Below are positions 53,353 through 61,545 of a stretch of DNA of 64,000 nt, in pieces. A program made the translations under genes and the position numbers. Location: the NCBI GenBank assembly GCA_047602185.1, contig JASGHY010000001.1, positions 930,001 to 994,000 of the forward strand. The letters are read 5' to 3'. Under the pieces are notes generated by a model that saw nothing but the letters and a program-made list of their open reading frames with translations, did not search any database and was not told the origin of the DNA. Each line of letters begins with the position of its first letter. Position 1 is the first letter of the stretch. Source of the DNA: PMP191F sp047602185. Lineage in GTDB: Bacteria; Bacteroidota; Bacteroidia; Chitinophagales; Chitinophagaceae.

Positions 53353-53437
53353 AATTCCGGCTGGTGGAGACACCCGCCGGGGCATGCCACCGTGGCTGGT
53401 GTCCTCACCAGCCACTAACTAAACAACATCAGATTTA
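53353..53437 (+). repeat. Double-hairpin palindromic repeat, copy R5 (complete)
   Basis: CCGGCTGGTGGAGACACCCG then CCGG, a spacer, GTGGCTGGTGTCCTCACCAG then CCAC, and the flank TAACTAAACAACATCAGATT. It lies between the SusD-like gene and the phosphatase gene and may act as an intercistronic hairpin. Confidence 0.85.
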
Positions 53438-53578
53438 TAAATTTCGAAATCACTCAATCCCCAAAAACTCTAAATCTCAAAATTCCATCGGGGTTAACTT
53501 ATTCTTATGTTTTCATACTGCCGTAGCTCGTTTGCACGAACTGCGGCATTTTTACTCTTCTATTCATTCAAAAAGGTT

Positions 53579-54547
53579 ATGAAATATATTCTGATCAGTC
53601 TGGCTCTGTGTATAGTGAATATTTCTGTTCATGCACAGACATTGGTAAAAGATCTTGGCTATCGCGGAGGTTCTATTGCAGGTATAAAGAAGATCGATAA
53701 TGCTTTGCATTTTATATTAATGGGAGACTGGGGCCGCAATGGAGAAAATTACCAGAAAGAAGTAGCTGCCAATATGGGTAAAGCTGCACATGATCTCGGT
53801 GCATCCTTTGTAGTAGCCACCGGTGATAATTTTTATCCTTACGGAGTACAAAGCACACAGGATTATCACTGGATCAGCAGCTATGAAACGATCTATACCG
53901 CCCAATCATTGCATGTAAAATGGTATGTGGTACTGGGTAATCACGACTACGCATCCAATCCTGATGCACAGGTAGCCTATACAAAGATCAGCAGCCGCTG
54001 GACAATGCCTGCGCGTTATTATACCAAATCATTTACCGTTGGTAAAGACTCTGTACTGATGGCTTTTCTTGATACAGATGCTATTGAAAAAGAATTGAGA
54101 GGGCAGGCGCATGACAGCGTGAAGTATGTGGAAGGCGCCGTAGCAAAACAACGCCAGTGGTTAGAGAAACTGTTAGCATCAAGCAATGCAAAATGGAAGA
54201 TAGTTGTAGGCCATCATCCGCTGTACACAGGTGGCTGGCGCAAGGATGATGAAGATACCAAAAAGATGCGTGATTTCCTGGAGCCCTTGTTCAGTCAGTA
54301 CAATGTGGACCTGTATCTCTGTGGTCACGAACACCATCTTGAATATACAAAGCCTAACGGCAAAACACATTACATTATTTCCGGTGCAGCTTCTGAAGCA
54401 AGGCCTGCTGCATTAAATCCGGAAGGTGGTAAGTTTATTGCAGCAGAACAGGGATTTGCTACCATGTCTGTTGCTGCTGACAAGGTATTGGTACAATTCA
54501 TCAATTACCAGGGTAAGATCCTTAACTCATCAACGATCACTAAGTAG
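53579..54547 (+). CDS. Exported purple-acid-phosphatase-like metallophosphoesterase
   Basis: 322 aa from the ATG at 53579, which gives a signal peptide (MKYILISLALCIVNISVHAQ); an upstream frame extension adds unrelated sequence. Dimetal motifs in order: ILMGDWGRNG (GDxG-type), VVATGDNFYPYG (GDNFY), VVLGNHDYASNP (GNHD), KIVVGHHPLYTGG (GHHP) and YLCGHEHHLEY (GHxH). GDNFYPYG is characteristic of mammalian-type tartrate-resistant (purple) acid phosphatases. It releases phosphate from organic phosphomonoesters outside the cytoplasm. It follows susC/susD on the same strand at 259 nt, with repeat R5 between. Confidence 0.92.
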   Translation: MKYILISLALCIVNISVHAQTLVKDLGYRGGSIAGIKKIDNALHFILMGDWGRNGENYQKEVAANMGKAAHDLGASFVVATGDNFYPYGVQSTQDYHWISSYETIYTAQSLHVKWYVVLGNHDYASNPDAQVAYTKISSRWTMPARYYTKSFTVGKDSVLMAFLDTDAIEKELRGQAHDSVKYVEGAVAKQRQWLEKLLASSNAKWKIVVGHHPLYTGGWRKDDEDTKKMRDFLEPLFSQYNVDLYLCGHEHHLEYTKPNGKTHYIISGAASEARPAALNPEGGKFIAAEQGFATMSVAADKVLVQFINYQGKILNSSTITK

Positions 54548-54638
54548 ATTTTGAGATTTTTAGATTGGGTGATTTCGGGATTTAGCCAAAGTAAATCCCA
54601 AAATTCCAAGATCACAAAATTGGCAATATTCATCAGTT

Positions 54639-56444
54639 ATGCGTAGTCTTCTTTTCTTCGTCTTCTTTCTGTACGCTGTTGTTGCTATAGCCCAGCCTGT
54701 AGTCTATACGGTGGCCAATGCTCATGCACATAATGATTATGAAAAACCTTTTCCTTTTCGCCAGGCGTGGAATATGGGTTTCGGATCTATTGAAGCGGAT
54801 ATCTTTCTTACAGCAGATGGTTTACTGGTAGCGCATGATTCGGTACAGCTTTTACAAAAACGCTCACTGGAAGAATTATACCTGAAGCCATTGGCGGCCT
54901 GTGTCCAACAATACAAAGGATATCCTTATGCTGATAGTTTGAAGCAGTTGCAATTGATGATCGATATCAAAACCGCTGCAGTGCCAACGCTGGATGCATT
55001 GATCGCTCTATTACGCAAATACCCACTTATAACAGGCTCATCCAAAGTTGCTGTTGTTATCAGTGGAGGAAGACCTGATCCTTCTATGTATGCTACTTAT
55101 CCTTCGTGGATCTGGTTTGATGGAGAGTTGAGAAAAGAATATCCTGCTGCTGCATTGAATAAGATTGCTATGCTGAGTGACAATTTTAAAGATTATTCTT
55201 CCTGGAATGGCAAGGGAATAATACCTGCGGCAGAGCGGGCCCAAATTGATGCTGCCATCAGTAAAGCGCACAGGCTGCAAAAAAAAGTGCGTTTCTGGGG
55301 AGCGCCGGATGAGATCAACGCATGGTTCCAGTTTATGCACATGCAGGTTGAGTATATCAATACGGACAAGGTAGCAGAGCTTGCAAAGTTTTTTCAGCAA
55401 TTGCCTGTCACAACTTATAAAGCATCACAAACATATACGCCTTACCAGCCAACTTACCGTACAGATGCTGCAAACAAAAAAGTAAAAAACATTATTGTAC
55501 TGATTGGAGATGGTACAGGCTTGCCTCAATGGTATGCAGGGTATACTGCCAACAAAGGAGCCCTGAATGTTTTTAATATGCGCAATACCGGCCTGTCCAA
55601 AACCAGTTCGTTTGATAGTTATATTACTGATTCTGCTCCGGGTTCTACTGCTATCTCATCCGGGCAGAAAACCAACAACCGTGCAGTAGGAGTAGACCAT
55701 ACCGGTGTGGCATTGCCCTTATTACCGGTATTAATGGCCGAACAGAAAAAGAAGACCGGCATTATAACCTGTGGGGATATTACAGATGCAACGCCCGCCG
55801 ACTTTTATGCCCACCAGCAGGAAAGGAGCAGTTCTTCGGCTATTCTTGCAGACCTGCAGCGATCTGCTGTCGATATCCTGATAGGCTCCCGTAACGATAC
55901 TGCACAGGCTCCTTTACGGGCATTGCAGTCAAAATATACCATTGTACCGGCAATGGAGCAGGTAACTGATAATACCGATAAAAAATGGGTGGTAATTGAT
56001 AAGCAGGCAGGCTTATCAGTTTTAAAGGGCCGTGGCGATTGGTTGCAGAGAGCTTTTGATAGAACCACAACTATACTTTCCAAAAACAAGGATGGCTTTT
56101 TCATGATGCTCGAAGGCGCCCAGGTAGATCATGGTGGTCATGCCAATAACCTACCTTACCTGGTAACCGAGCTGATGGATTTTGACCAGGTAATAGGCAA
56201 GGCCCTTGAGTTTGCTGATAAAGATGGTGAAACATTGGTTATTGTAACTGCCGACCATGAAACCGGCGGACTTACCTTGTTGGATGGCGATTATAAAGCA
56301 GGCTATGTAGGCGGGCAGTTTGCTACTACCGACCATACAGCCTTACCGGTGCCTGTATTTGCTTATGGCCCTCGTTCCTACCTGTTTACAGGGGTTTATG
56401 AGAATACGGCGATCTTTAATAAGATACTGGAAGCAGTGAGGTAG
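54639..56444 (+). CDS. Fusion of a GDPD/PI-PLC-like domain and an alkaline phosphatase
   Basis: 601-aa exported protein; signal peptide at residues 1-19 (VVAIAQP). Residues about 24-265 form a TIM-barrel phosphodiesterase-like domain: NAHAHNDYEKPFPFRQAW, IEADIFLTADGLLVAHDS, LMIDIKT, FWGAPDEINAWFQF. Residues about 285-600 form an alkaline phosphatase: NIIVLIGDGTGLPQWY (metal site), TDSAPGSTA (nucleophile S332), DHTG, VDHGGHANNLPYL, ADHETGGLTL and ATTDHTALPVPVFAYGP. The combination could convert glycerophosphodiesters to glycerol phosphate and then free phosphate in one protein. It is 91 nt after the acid phosphatase gene. Confidence 0.9.
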   Translation: MRSLLFFVFFLYAVVAIAQPVVYTVANAHAHNDYEKPFPFRQAWNMGFGSIEADIFLTADGLLVAHDSVQLLQKRSLEELYLKPLAACVQQYKGYPYADSLKQLQLMIDIKTAAVPTLDALIALLRKYPLITGSSKVAVVISGGRPDPSMYATYPSWIWFDGELRKEYPAAALNKIAMLSDNFKDYSSWNGKGIIPAAERAQIDAAISKAHRLQKKVRFWGAPDEINAWFQFMHMQVEYINTDKVAELAKFFQQLPVTTYKASQTYTPYQPTYRTDAANKKVKNIIVLIGDGTGLPQWYAGYTANKGALNVFNMRNTGLSKTSSFDSYITDSAPGSTAISSGQKTNNRAVGVDHTGVALPLLPVLMAEQKKKTGIITCGDITDATPADFYAHQQERSSSSAILADLQRSAVDILIGSRNDTAQAPLRALQSKYTIVPAMEQVTDNTDKKWVVIDKQAGLSVLKGRGDWLQRAFDRTTTILSKNKDGFFMMLEGAQVDHGGHANNLPYLVTELMDFDQVIGKALEFADKDGETLVIVTADHETGGLTLLDGDYKAGYVGGQFATTDHTALPVPVFAYGPRSYLFTGVYENTAIFNKILEAVR

Positions 56445-56948
56445 GGGAGTGAGTGGTGAAATCGTGAGGCGTTAGTCGTCAGTTGCGGATACGTGAAACG
56501 GAAATACAAGCTGCGAGCCAAGAGAAAATACAAGTTGGCAGTTAGCAATTTGCAGTTAAGTCAGTGAATAGTCAATGGTCAATAGTGAATACGAACTGCA
56601 AGCAAATACAAGCCAGGAAGTAAGTTCCCGGTTGTTCCAATATCAAATTTCAAACATTAAATCTCAAATCCGGTAACCGTTATGTATAAACAAATGGCTG
56701 TTATTGGGTAAAAGATGCTTTTAAATGCTTATGAGTGGTACTAAAGGTGTATAAAATAAAAATGCACTGCCAAAGGAGGTGATTTTCAATCCTATTCATT
56801 AATATTGATGCCTGATACTCCATTAAACTTTATGCCTGTTACCAGTCGCTTCCCAAAAAGTAACAATGTAATAATTGCGTTACTTTAGTTCGTTCAGGGA
56901 GATGATGGTTATTTGTACCCGTTAACCTAATATAAGCGAATTGTTAGC
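56445..56948. other. Intergenic spacer with modules A and E
   Basis: No gene seen. It has module A at 56534-56557, CAAATTTCAAACATTAAATC near 56640 (as at 16650), and an AT-rich 200-nt leader before the sigma-factor gene. Confidence 0.55.
56534..56557 (+). repeat. Short spacer module A, copy 4
   Basis: Matches 16545-16568 with one change (GGC to AGC). Confidence 0.7.
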
Positions 56949-57539
56949 ATGAAGGCCGAAAATTATACTGATGTAGCAACGCGGTTACAGGAAGGTGATA
57001 TGTCTGCACTAAATCACCTCTTCCGGTTACATTTTTCGCCATTATGCTATTTTGCCGAAAGGATGGTATTGCAAAAAGACCAAGCCGAAGACATAGTACA
57101 GGAAACCTTCTACAAACTCTGGCTTAAGCAAAAAGACTTTGCTTCTACACAACATATAAAAGCCTTCCTTTACCTCACTACGCGCAATGCCTGTCTCAAT
57201 CATCTGCGTAACCAGCAACGGCAGCAGATCAAGGAAAGTCAGCTACTGTATATTTCAGAAGCGATCACGCCCGATAATGACTATGAGTTGTTCAATGCTG
57301 AGATTATGCAGGCCATTTACGCCCAGGTGGAGCAATTGCCTCCCCAATGTCGTGATGTGTGTAAACTGATCTTCTTCAATGGGCTTAAAACTTCCGAAGT
57401 AGCCGAACAATTGGGCATCAGCACCCAAACCGTTTTAAATCAAAAGACGAGGGGGATCAACCTGTTACGCACCGCCTTGCTGAAAAAGCAGCTATTCAGT
57501 GCTGCTCTGCTGGTAATGTGCTGGTTGCATGAGAATTAG
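56949..57539 (+). CDS. ECF sigma factor of the second unit
   Basis: 196-aa RpoE-like sigma factor. Region 2: QAEDIVQETFYKLWLKQKDF and AFLYLTTRNACLNHLRNQ. Region 4: LPPQCRDVCKLIFFNGLKTS and EVAEQLGISTQTVLNQKTRG. An extra hydrophobic C-terminal tail (LFSAALLVMCWLHEN) is notable. Its probable FecR partner is not the next gene but lies 2.6 kb downstream at 60146, with a phosphodiesterase gene and a repeat-rich spacer in between. Confidence 0.92.
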   Translation: MKAENYTDVATRLQEGDMSALNHLFRLHFSPLCYFAERMVLQKDQAEDIVQETFYKLWLKQKDFASTQHIKAFLYLTTRNACLNHLRNQQRQQIKESQLLYISEAITPDNDYELFNAEIMQAIYAQVEQLPPQCRDVCKLIFFNGLKTSEVAEQLGISTQTVLNQKTRGINLLRTALLKKQLFSAALLVMCWLHEN

Positions 57540-57555
57540 CTGGCAAGCAAAGCAA

Positions 57556-57579
57556 GTTGGCAGTTAGCAATTTGCAGTT
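57556..57579 (+). repeat. Short spacer module A, copy 5
   Basis: Same sequence as 56534-56557. Confidence 0.7.
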
Positions 57580-57655
57580 AAGCCAGTGAGTAGTTAATGC
57601 CTGCCCGGATGATCTGGTAGGACGGGGTCAATAGTGAAAGGAATGCCGGATACTG

Positions 57656-57729
57656 CAGATGGCTGAATTGTCAGATGGCTCTATGGTTATCATCCGTAAC
57701 AATCAAACCATACAGCCATTAAGCCATTC
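57656..57729 (-). repeat. 74-bp spacer module, copy 2 (inverted)
   Basis: Reverse complement matches 46611-46684 at 68 of 74 positions. Confidence 0.85.
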
Positions 57730-57964
57730 TACAACTGCAACTTTCGACCTTCCTGACTTCCCATCTGTATTTTACTTATAATCCTGTATTCGCATTAGCA
57801 CATTAGCACATTAGCAAATTTGCACATCTGCACATTCTTCTCTTTCCTTCGAAATTCGACATTGGGCATTCGATATTCAATATTTTGTATTCCCTTTCTA
57901 ATTCCTCATTCCCAATTCCTTATTTCTCATTGAGATCTCAAAATCCCTCAATCCCCAAATCATA

Positions 57965-58175
57965 AATTCCCTCTCCGGGACGTCCGGCTTAGTTACCGGG
58001 TGGAGGCTACTTTGTACCAGTCTGATAGGGGACAGCTTATGACCAGGTTATGTCCAGCTTGTATATTAAAGCGTATCCACTAAGGGTTTAAACGGGAATA
58101 TCCGAAAACCTGGTGTTTGTTTGGTATGGATCTGGTGTAGTGTTGGTAGGGAGGATTCCTGAAATGGGAATCACA
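57965..58175 (-). repeat. Long dispersed repeat LR2 (inverted partner of 15749-15970)
   Basis: 58027-58147 is the reverse complement of 15787-15907 with one mismatch in 121; 57965-58000 is an exact 36-nt match to 15935-15970. It sits in a different module context from its partner. Confidence 0.85.
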
Positions 58176-58534
58176 GATTGCGGGATTTCTGATGTAGGGA
58201 TTTTGGGATCGTGAGACGTGAATCGTGAGGCTGTTTCGGGTTCTGCATTTCGGACTTTGTTCCCTACACAACTGCTAACACCAAATTCCTGATTCCCTAT
58301 TCCCTATTCCTTGTCAACTTATCAACCTCTCAACTTATTAACGTTCTTTCGGACTTGTATTTCCTTGTGCCTTGATTCTTGAATCTTGAGCCTTAACTTA
58401 AATCTTATCAGTTTTTTGGTTAATTCAACCAGTTTGTTGTTTCTATTGAAACCGGTACAGATGTATTGCTTATGCGATTTTTTTAATGTATGTTATACAG
58501 GCCGGTATTCACGAAAAAACTGAAAAAAGATAGT

Positions 58535-59908
58535 ATGTATTGTACAATGTTAAAGCGTGCAACAAAGAGTTGCATAGCCGTATTTTCCGGGTTGATCTTA
58601 CTGTTCAATAGCCAGGCACAGCAGGCAAAATATGTGGTGCTGGTAACAATTGATGGTTTCAGGCCTGATTTTTATCTTGATGAAAGCTGGGGAATGCCGA
58701 ACCTGCGCCATATGATGGAAGAAGGTGTATATGCAAAAGCGGTAAGGGGGGTGTTCCCTACTTATACTTACCCTTCCCATACAACCATCATGACCGGGGT
58801 AATGCCCGCTAAGCATGGAGTGTATTACAATGCCCCTTTTGAGCCACAGGGCGCTACCGGTAACTGGTACTGGGATAGTAAATACATACAGGTGCCTACC
58901 TTATGGCAGGCAGCTCGTAAAGCCGGGCTTACTACTGCCAATGTGCTATGGCCGGTAACTGTGGGGGCCGATATTGATTACAATGTTCCTGAGATCTGGA
59001 GTACGGCAAAAGACCAGGACCGGGTAGTGCCTATGCGGCAACATACCACACCGGTAGGATTGTTTGAAGAGATAGAGCAGAATGCCACGGGTAAATTGCT
59101 GCACGACGACCTGAACGGTGAATTACTTACGTTCGACGAGAACCTGGCGCGCATGGGCGCTTATCTCATCAAAACCTATAAGCCACGCTTTACAGCTATT
59201 CACTTTCCCTGTGTAGACGAAGCAGAACATAACGAGGGCAGGGATGGGCATGAGGTAAGACTGGCTGTTGCTTCTGCAGACCGTTGTATCGGTAAGTTGC
59301 TGGAAGCGATAAAACTGGCAGGTATTAAAGACAGTACCGCTATTATAGTTACAGGTGATCATGGCTTTTCAGATATCCATACTGCGATATTACCCAATGT
59401 GTGGCTGGCACAGAATAACCTGTTGGTAAGGGAAGCTAACAATGTAACATGGAAGGCTATGTTTCAGCCGGCTAATGGATCTGCATTCCTTTATCTCAAA
59501 GACAGCGGTGATATAAAGACGTTGCAACAGGTACGCTCTATTCTTGATAAACTCCCGGTTGCTTACAAAAAGCTTTTCCAGGTATTGGAACGTAAAGAAC
59601 TGGACGCATTGGGTGTGGATAGGCGTGTTGCATTAGCGCTGGCACCTATTGATGGCGTGGTAATGGGAGGTGCCGCCAGCGGAGATGTGATGAGGGCTGT
59701 AGGGCAGAAGGGTACCCACGGTTACTTACCTGATAATAAAAATATGTACACTGGTTTTGTTGCTATGGGAGCGGGGTTCAATAAAGGAGTCTATCTACCT
59801 ATAATGGGACTTGAAGATATTGCGCCCCTGGTAACACAATTACTAGGCATTACACCATTGCCCGATGGGGTTGGTGTTGTATATCCGGGCATGCTCAAAA
59901 AGAAATAG
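58535..59908 (+). CDS. Exported nucleotide pyrophosphatase/phosphodiesterase (NPP)-family protein
   Basis: About 457 aa from the ATG at 58535 (starts at 58490 and 58547 are also possible); the hydrophobic signal SCIAVFSGLILLFNSQAQQ follows. Alkaline-phosphatase-superfamily NPP motifs: VTIDGFRPDFY (metal Asp), FPTYTYPSHTTIMTG (nucleophile Thr), FPCVDEAEHNEG (Asp and His ligands), VTGDHGFSDIH and KGTHGYLPDN (last His). NPPs cleave phosphodiester or pyrophosphate bonds of nucleotides, or choline phosphoesters. The gene lies between a sigma factor and its probable FecR; a terminator follows. Confidence 0.92.
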   Translation: MYCTMLKRATKSCIAVFSGLILLFNSQAQQAKYVVLVTIDGFRPDFYLDESWGMPNLRHMMEEGVYAKAVRGVFPTYTYPSHTTIMTGVMPAKHGVYYNAPFEPQGATGNWYWDSKYIQVPTLWQAARKAGLTTANVLWPVTVGADIDYNVPEIWSTAKDQDRVVPMRQHTTPVGLFEEIEQNATGKLLHDDLNGELLTFDENLARMGAYLIKTYKPRFTAIHFPCVDEAEHNEGRDGHEVRLAVASADRCIGKLLEAIKLAGIKDSTAIIVTGDHGFSDIHTAILPNVWLAQNNLLVREANNVTWKAMFQPANGSAFLYLKDSGDIKTLQQVRSILDKLPVAYKKLFQVLERKELDALGVDRRVALALAPIDGVVMGGAASGDVMRAVGQKGTHGYLPDNKNMYTGFVAMGAGFNKGVYLPIMGLEDIAPLVTQLLGITPLPDGVGVVYPGMLKKK

Positions 59909-59935
59909 TATAACAGATAACTGAAGAAAGCTGGC

Positions 59936-59967
59936 AGCCGTTATCCATAACAGGATAACGGCTTTTT
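59936..59967 (+). terminator. Rho-independent terminator of the NPP gene
   Basis: AGCCGTTATCC/GGATAACGGCT stem with a 6-nt loop and a T-run. Confidence 0.88.
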
Positions 59968-60145
59968 CATTTGCTGTAGAAGTAACATAATGGTGTATAT
60001 GAAAATTGGTATCAGCGTTTCCATGTAGTTGATGCATAGCTCTTTGCCGTTAATAATTACTTAACACATAAAAAGTTTTGTGTCCTTTGGTTAAAAGTAG
60101 AGGAAATGGTGTTTTTAAAAAGGAACCAATGATACAGAACGCTGA

Positions 60146-61345
60146 ATGAATGACTTTATGCATCATATTCCGTCCCTGATTGTACAGTACCTGAACGAAA
60201 CGATCAGTGATACTGACAGGATAGTGCTGGAAAAATGGGCCGGTGAAAATGAGCAGAACCGCCTGTTCCTTGAGCAATACAAAGACCAGGATTATGTAGC
60301 GGCTGAGTTGAATAAAATATATGCATACGATCATCGTATAGCATGGAAAAAATTTGAGAACCGGATAGTGCCGGCTAAAAAAGTAGTGGAGTTAGGTATG
60401 TGGCGCAGGCTTGCAGTTGCGGCAGTTATTGTATTGTTTTTATCAGCAACCGCGTATTGGTGGATCTATTACAAAGGCAATAGTGAAAGTGCCAGTGAAC
60501 AGGCGCAGCGATTCAAAAACGATGTTGCTCCCGGCAGTGCTAAAGCACAATTGATTTTAGCAGATGGCTCTATAGTTCTTTTAGATAGTAGTGCAAAAAA
60601 CGGTTTATTAAAGAAGCAGCAAAATGTTTTGATCAATAAAAAGCAGGAAGGCGAGTTGGTGTATACTGCTACCTCTGAAACAGTTTCTTCATCACTTGAG
60701 TTCAATAAACTAAGTACACCTATTGGTGGTCAATATAAGCTGACGTTGCCTGATGGAACAAAGGTTTGGTTAAATGCAGCTTCTTCTATCCGCTATCCTG
60801 CACAGTTTGCGCCGGATAACCGGGAAGTGGAAATTACCGGTGAAGTGTATTTTGAAGTAGCCGCGATTAAAAAGAGAGATGGAAAAATACCGTTCACAGT
60901 ACATGCGGGTAATATGGATGTACAGGTATTGGGTACTAAGTTCAATATAAATGCCTATACAGATGAGTCTGCTGCGATCACCTCTTTACTGGAAGGTTCA
61001 GTACGTATACAGCAGAATAAAAAACAGGCGATGCTTCATCCAGGAGAGCAGGCATTAATTGTTGCAGCAACGGATAATATCCGTGTTAATACAGATGAGA
61101 ATATTGATGACAATATAGCCTGGGTCAATAACTACTTTCAGTTCAACGATGCAGATATAGAACATGTGATGCGGCAAATAAGCCGCTGGTATGATATTTC
61201 GGTTCAGTATGATGGAAAGGTGGCGAAAAGGTTCACCGGGACTATACCCAGGAGTATCAGTATTGTGAATTTACTGAAGATCCTGGAGGCAACAGGGGGG
61301 GCAAGTTTTACGGTAGAGGGGAAACTGGTTACTGTGGCACCATAA
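60146..61345 (+). CDS. FecR-type anti-sigma factor
   Basis: 399 aa. Cytoplasmic N-terminus (NDFMHHIPSLIVQYLNETIS), one membrane helix (about 88-108, LAVAAVIVLFLSATAYWWIY), FecR domain (about 180-300: LTLPDGTKVWLNAASSIRYP; VEITGEVYFEVAA; VLGTKFNINAY; LLEGSVRI) and a C-terminal DUF4974 module (YFQFNDADIEHVMRQISRWY). It probably controls the sigma factor at 56949 and senses the STN-containing SusC encoded 200 nt downstream. Confidence 0.93.
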   Translation: MNDFMHHIPSLIVQYLNETISDTDRIVLEKWAGENEQNRLFLEQYKDQDYVAAELNKIYAYDHRIAWKKFENRIVPAKKVVELGMWRRLAVAAVIVLFLSATAYWWIYYKGNSESASEQAQRFKNDVAPGSAKAQLILADGSIVLLDSSAKNGLLKKQQNVLINKKQEGELVYTATSETVSSSLEFNKLSTPIGGQYKLTLPDGTKVWLNAASSIRYPAQFAPDNREVEITGEVYFEVAAIKKRDGKIPFTVHAGNMDVQVLGTKFNINAYTDESAAITSLLEGSVRIQQNKKQAMLHPGEQALIVAATDNIRVNTDENIDDNIAWVNNYFQFNDADIEHVMRQISRWYDISVQYDGKVAKRFTGTIPRSISIVNLLKILEATGGASFTVEGKLVTVAP

Positions 61346-61545
61346 AGCTGCGGTTGATCGTACACGAAAATTAACATATAAGAGCGCGCTGTATATCCTC
61401 ATAACTATTACACCTTATCTTCTTTAAGCGCTTCGATTGCTGAATTTTGGGCAACATCCCTTCAATTGGTGCGCATGCATTTATTGCATGAGCATTCCTT
61501 ATCCATGACTGCCACCTATTAAATCAACTGTCAACCGTTTAACTG

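Larger units (their letters stand above)
57540..58534. other. Intergenic patchwork of repeats
   Basis: Nearly 1 kb without a gene: module A (57556-57579), the 74-bp module inverted (57656-57729), the inverted relative of module B (about 57790-57930), LR2 (57965-58175), then AT-rich DNA to the phosphodiesterase gene. Confidence 0.7.
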
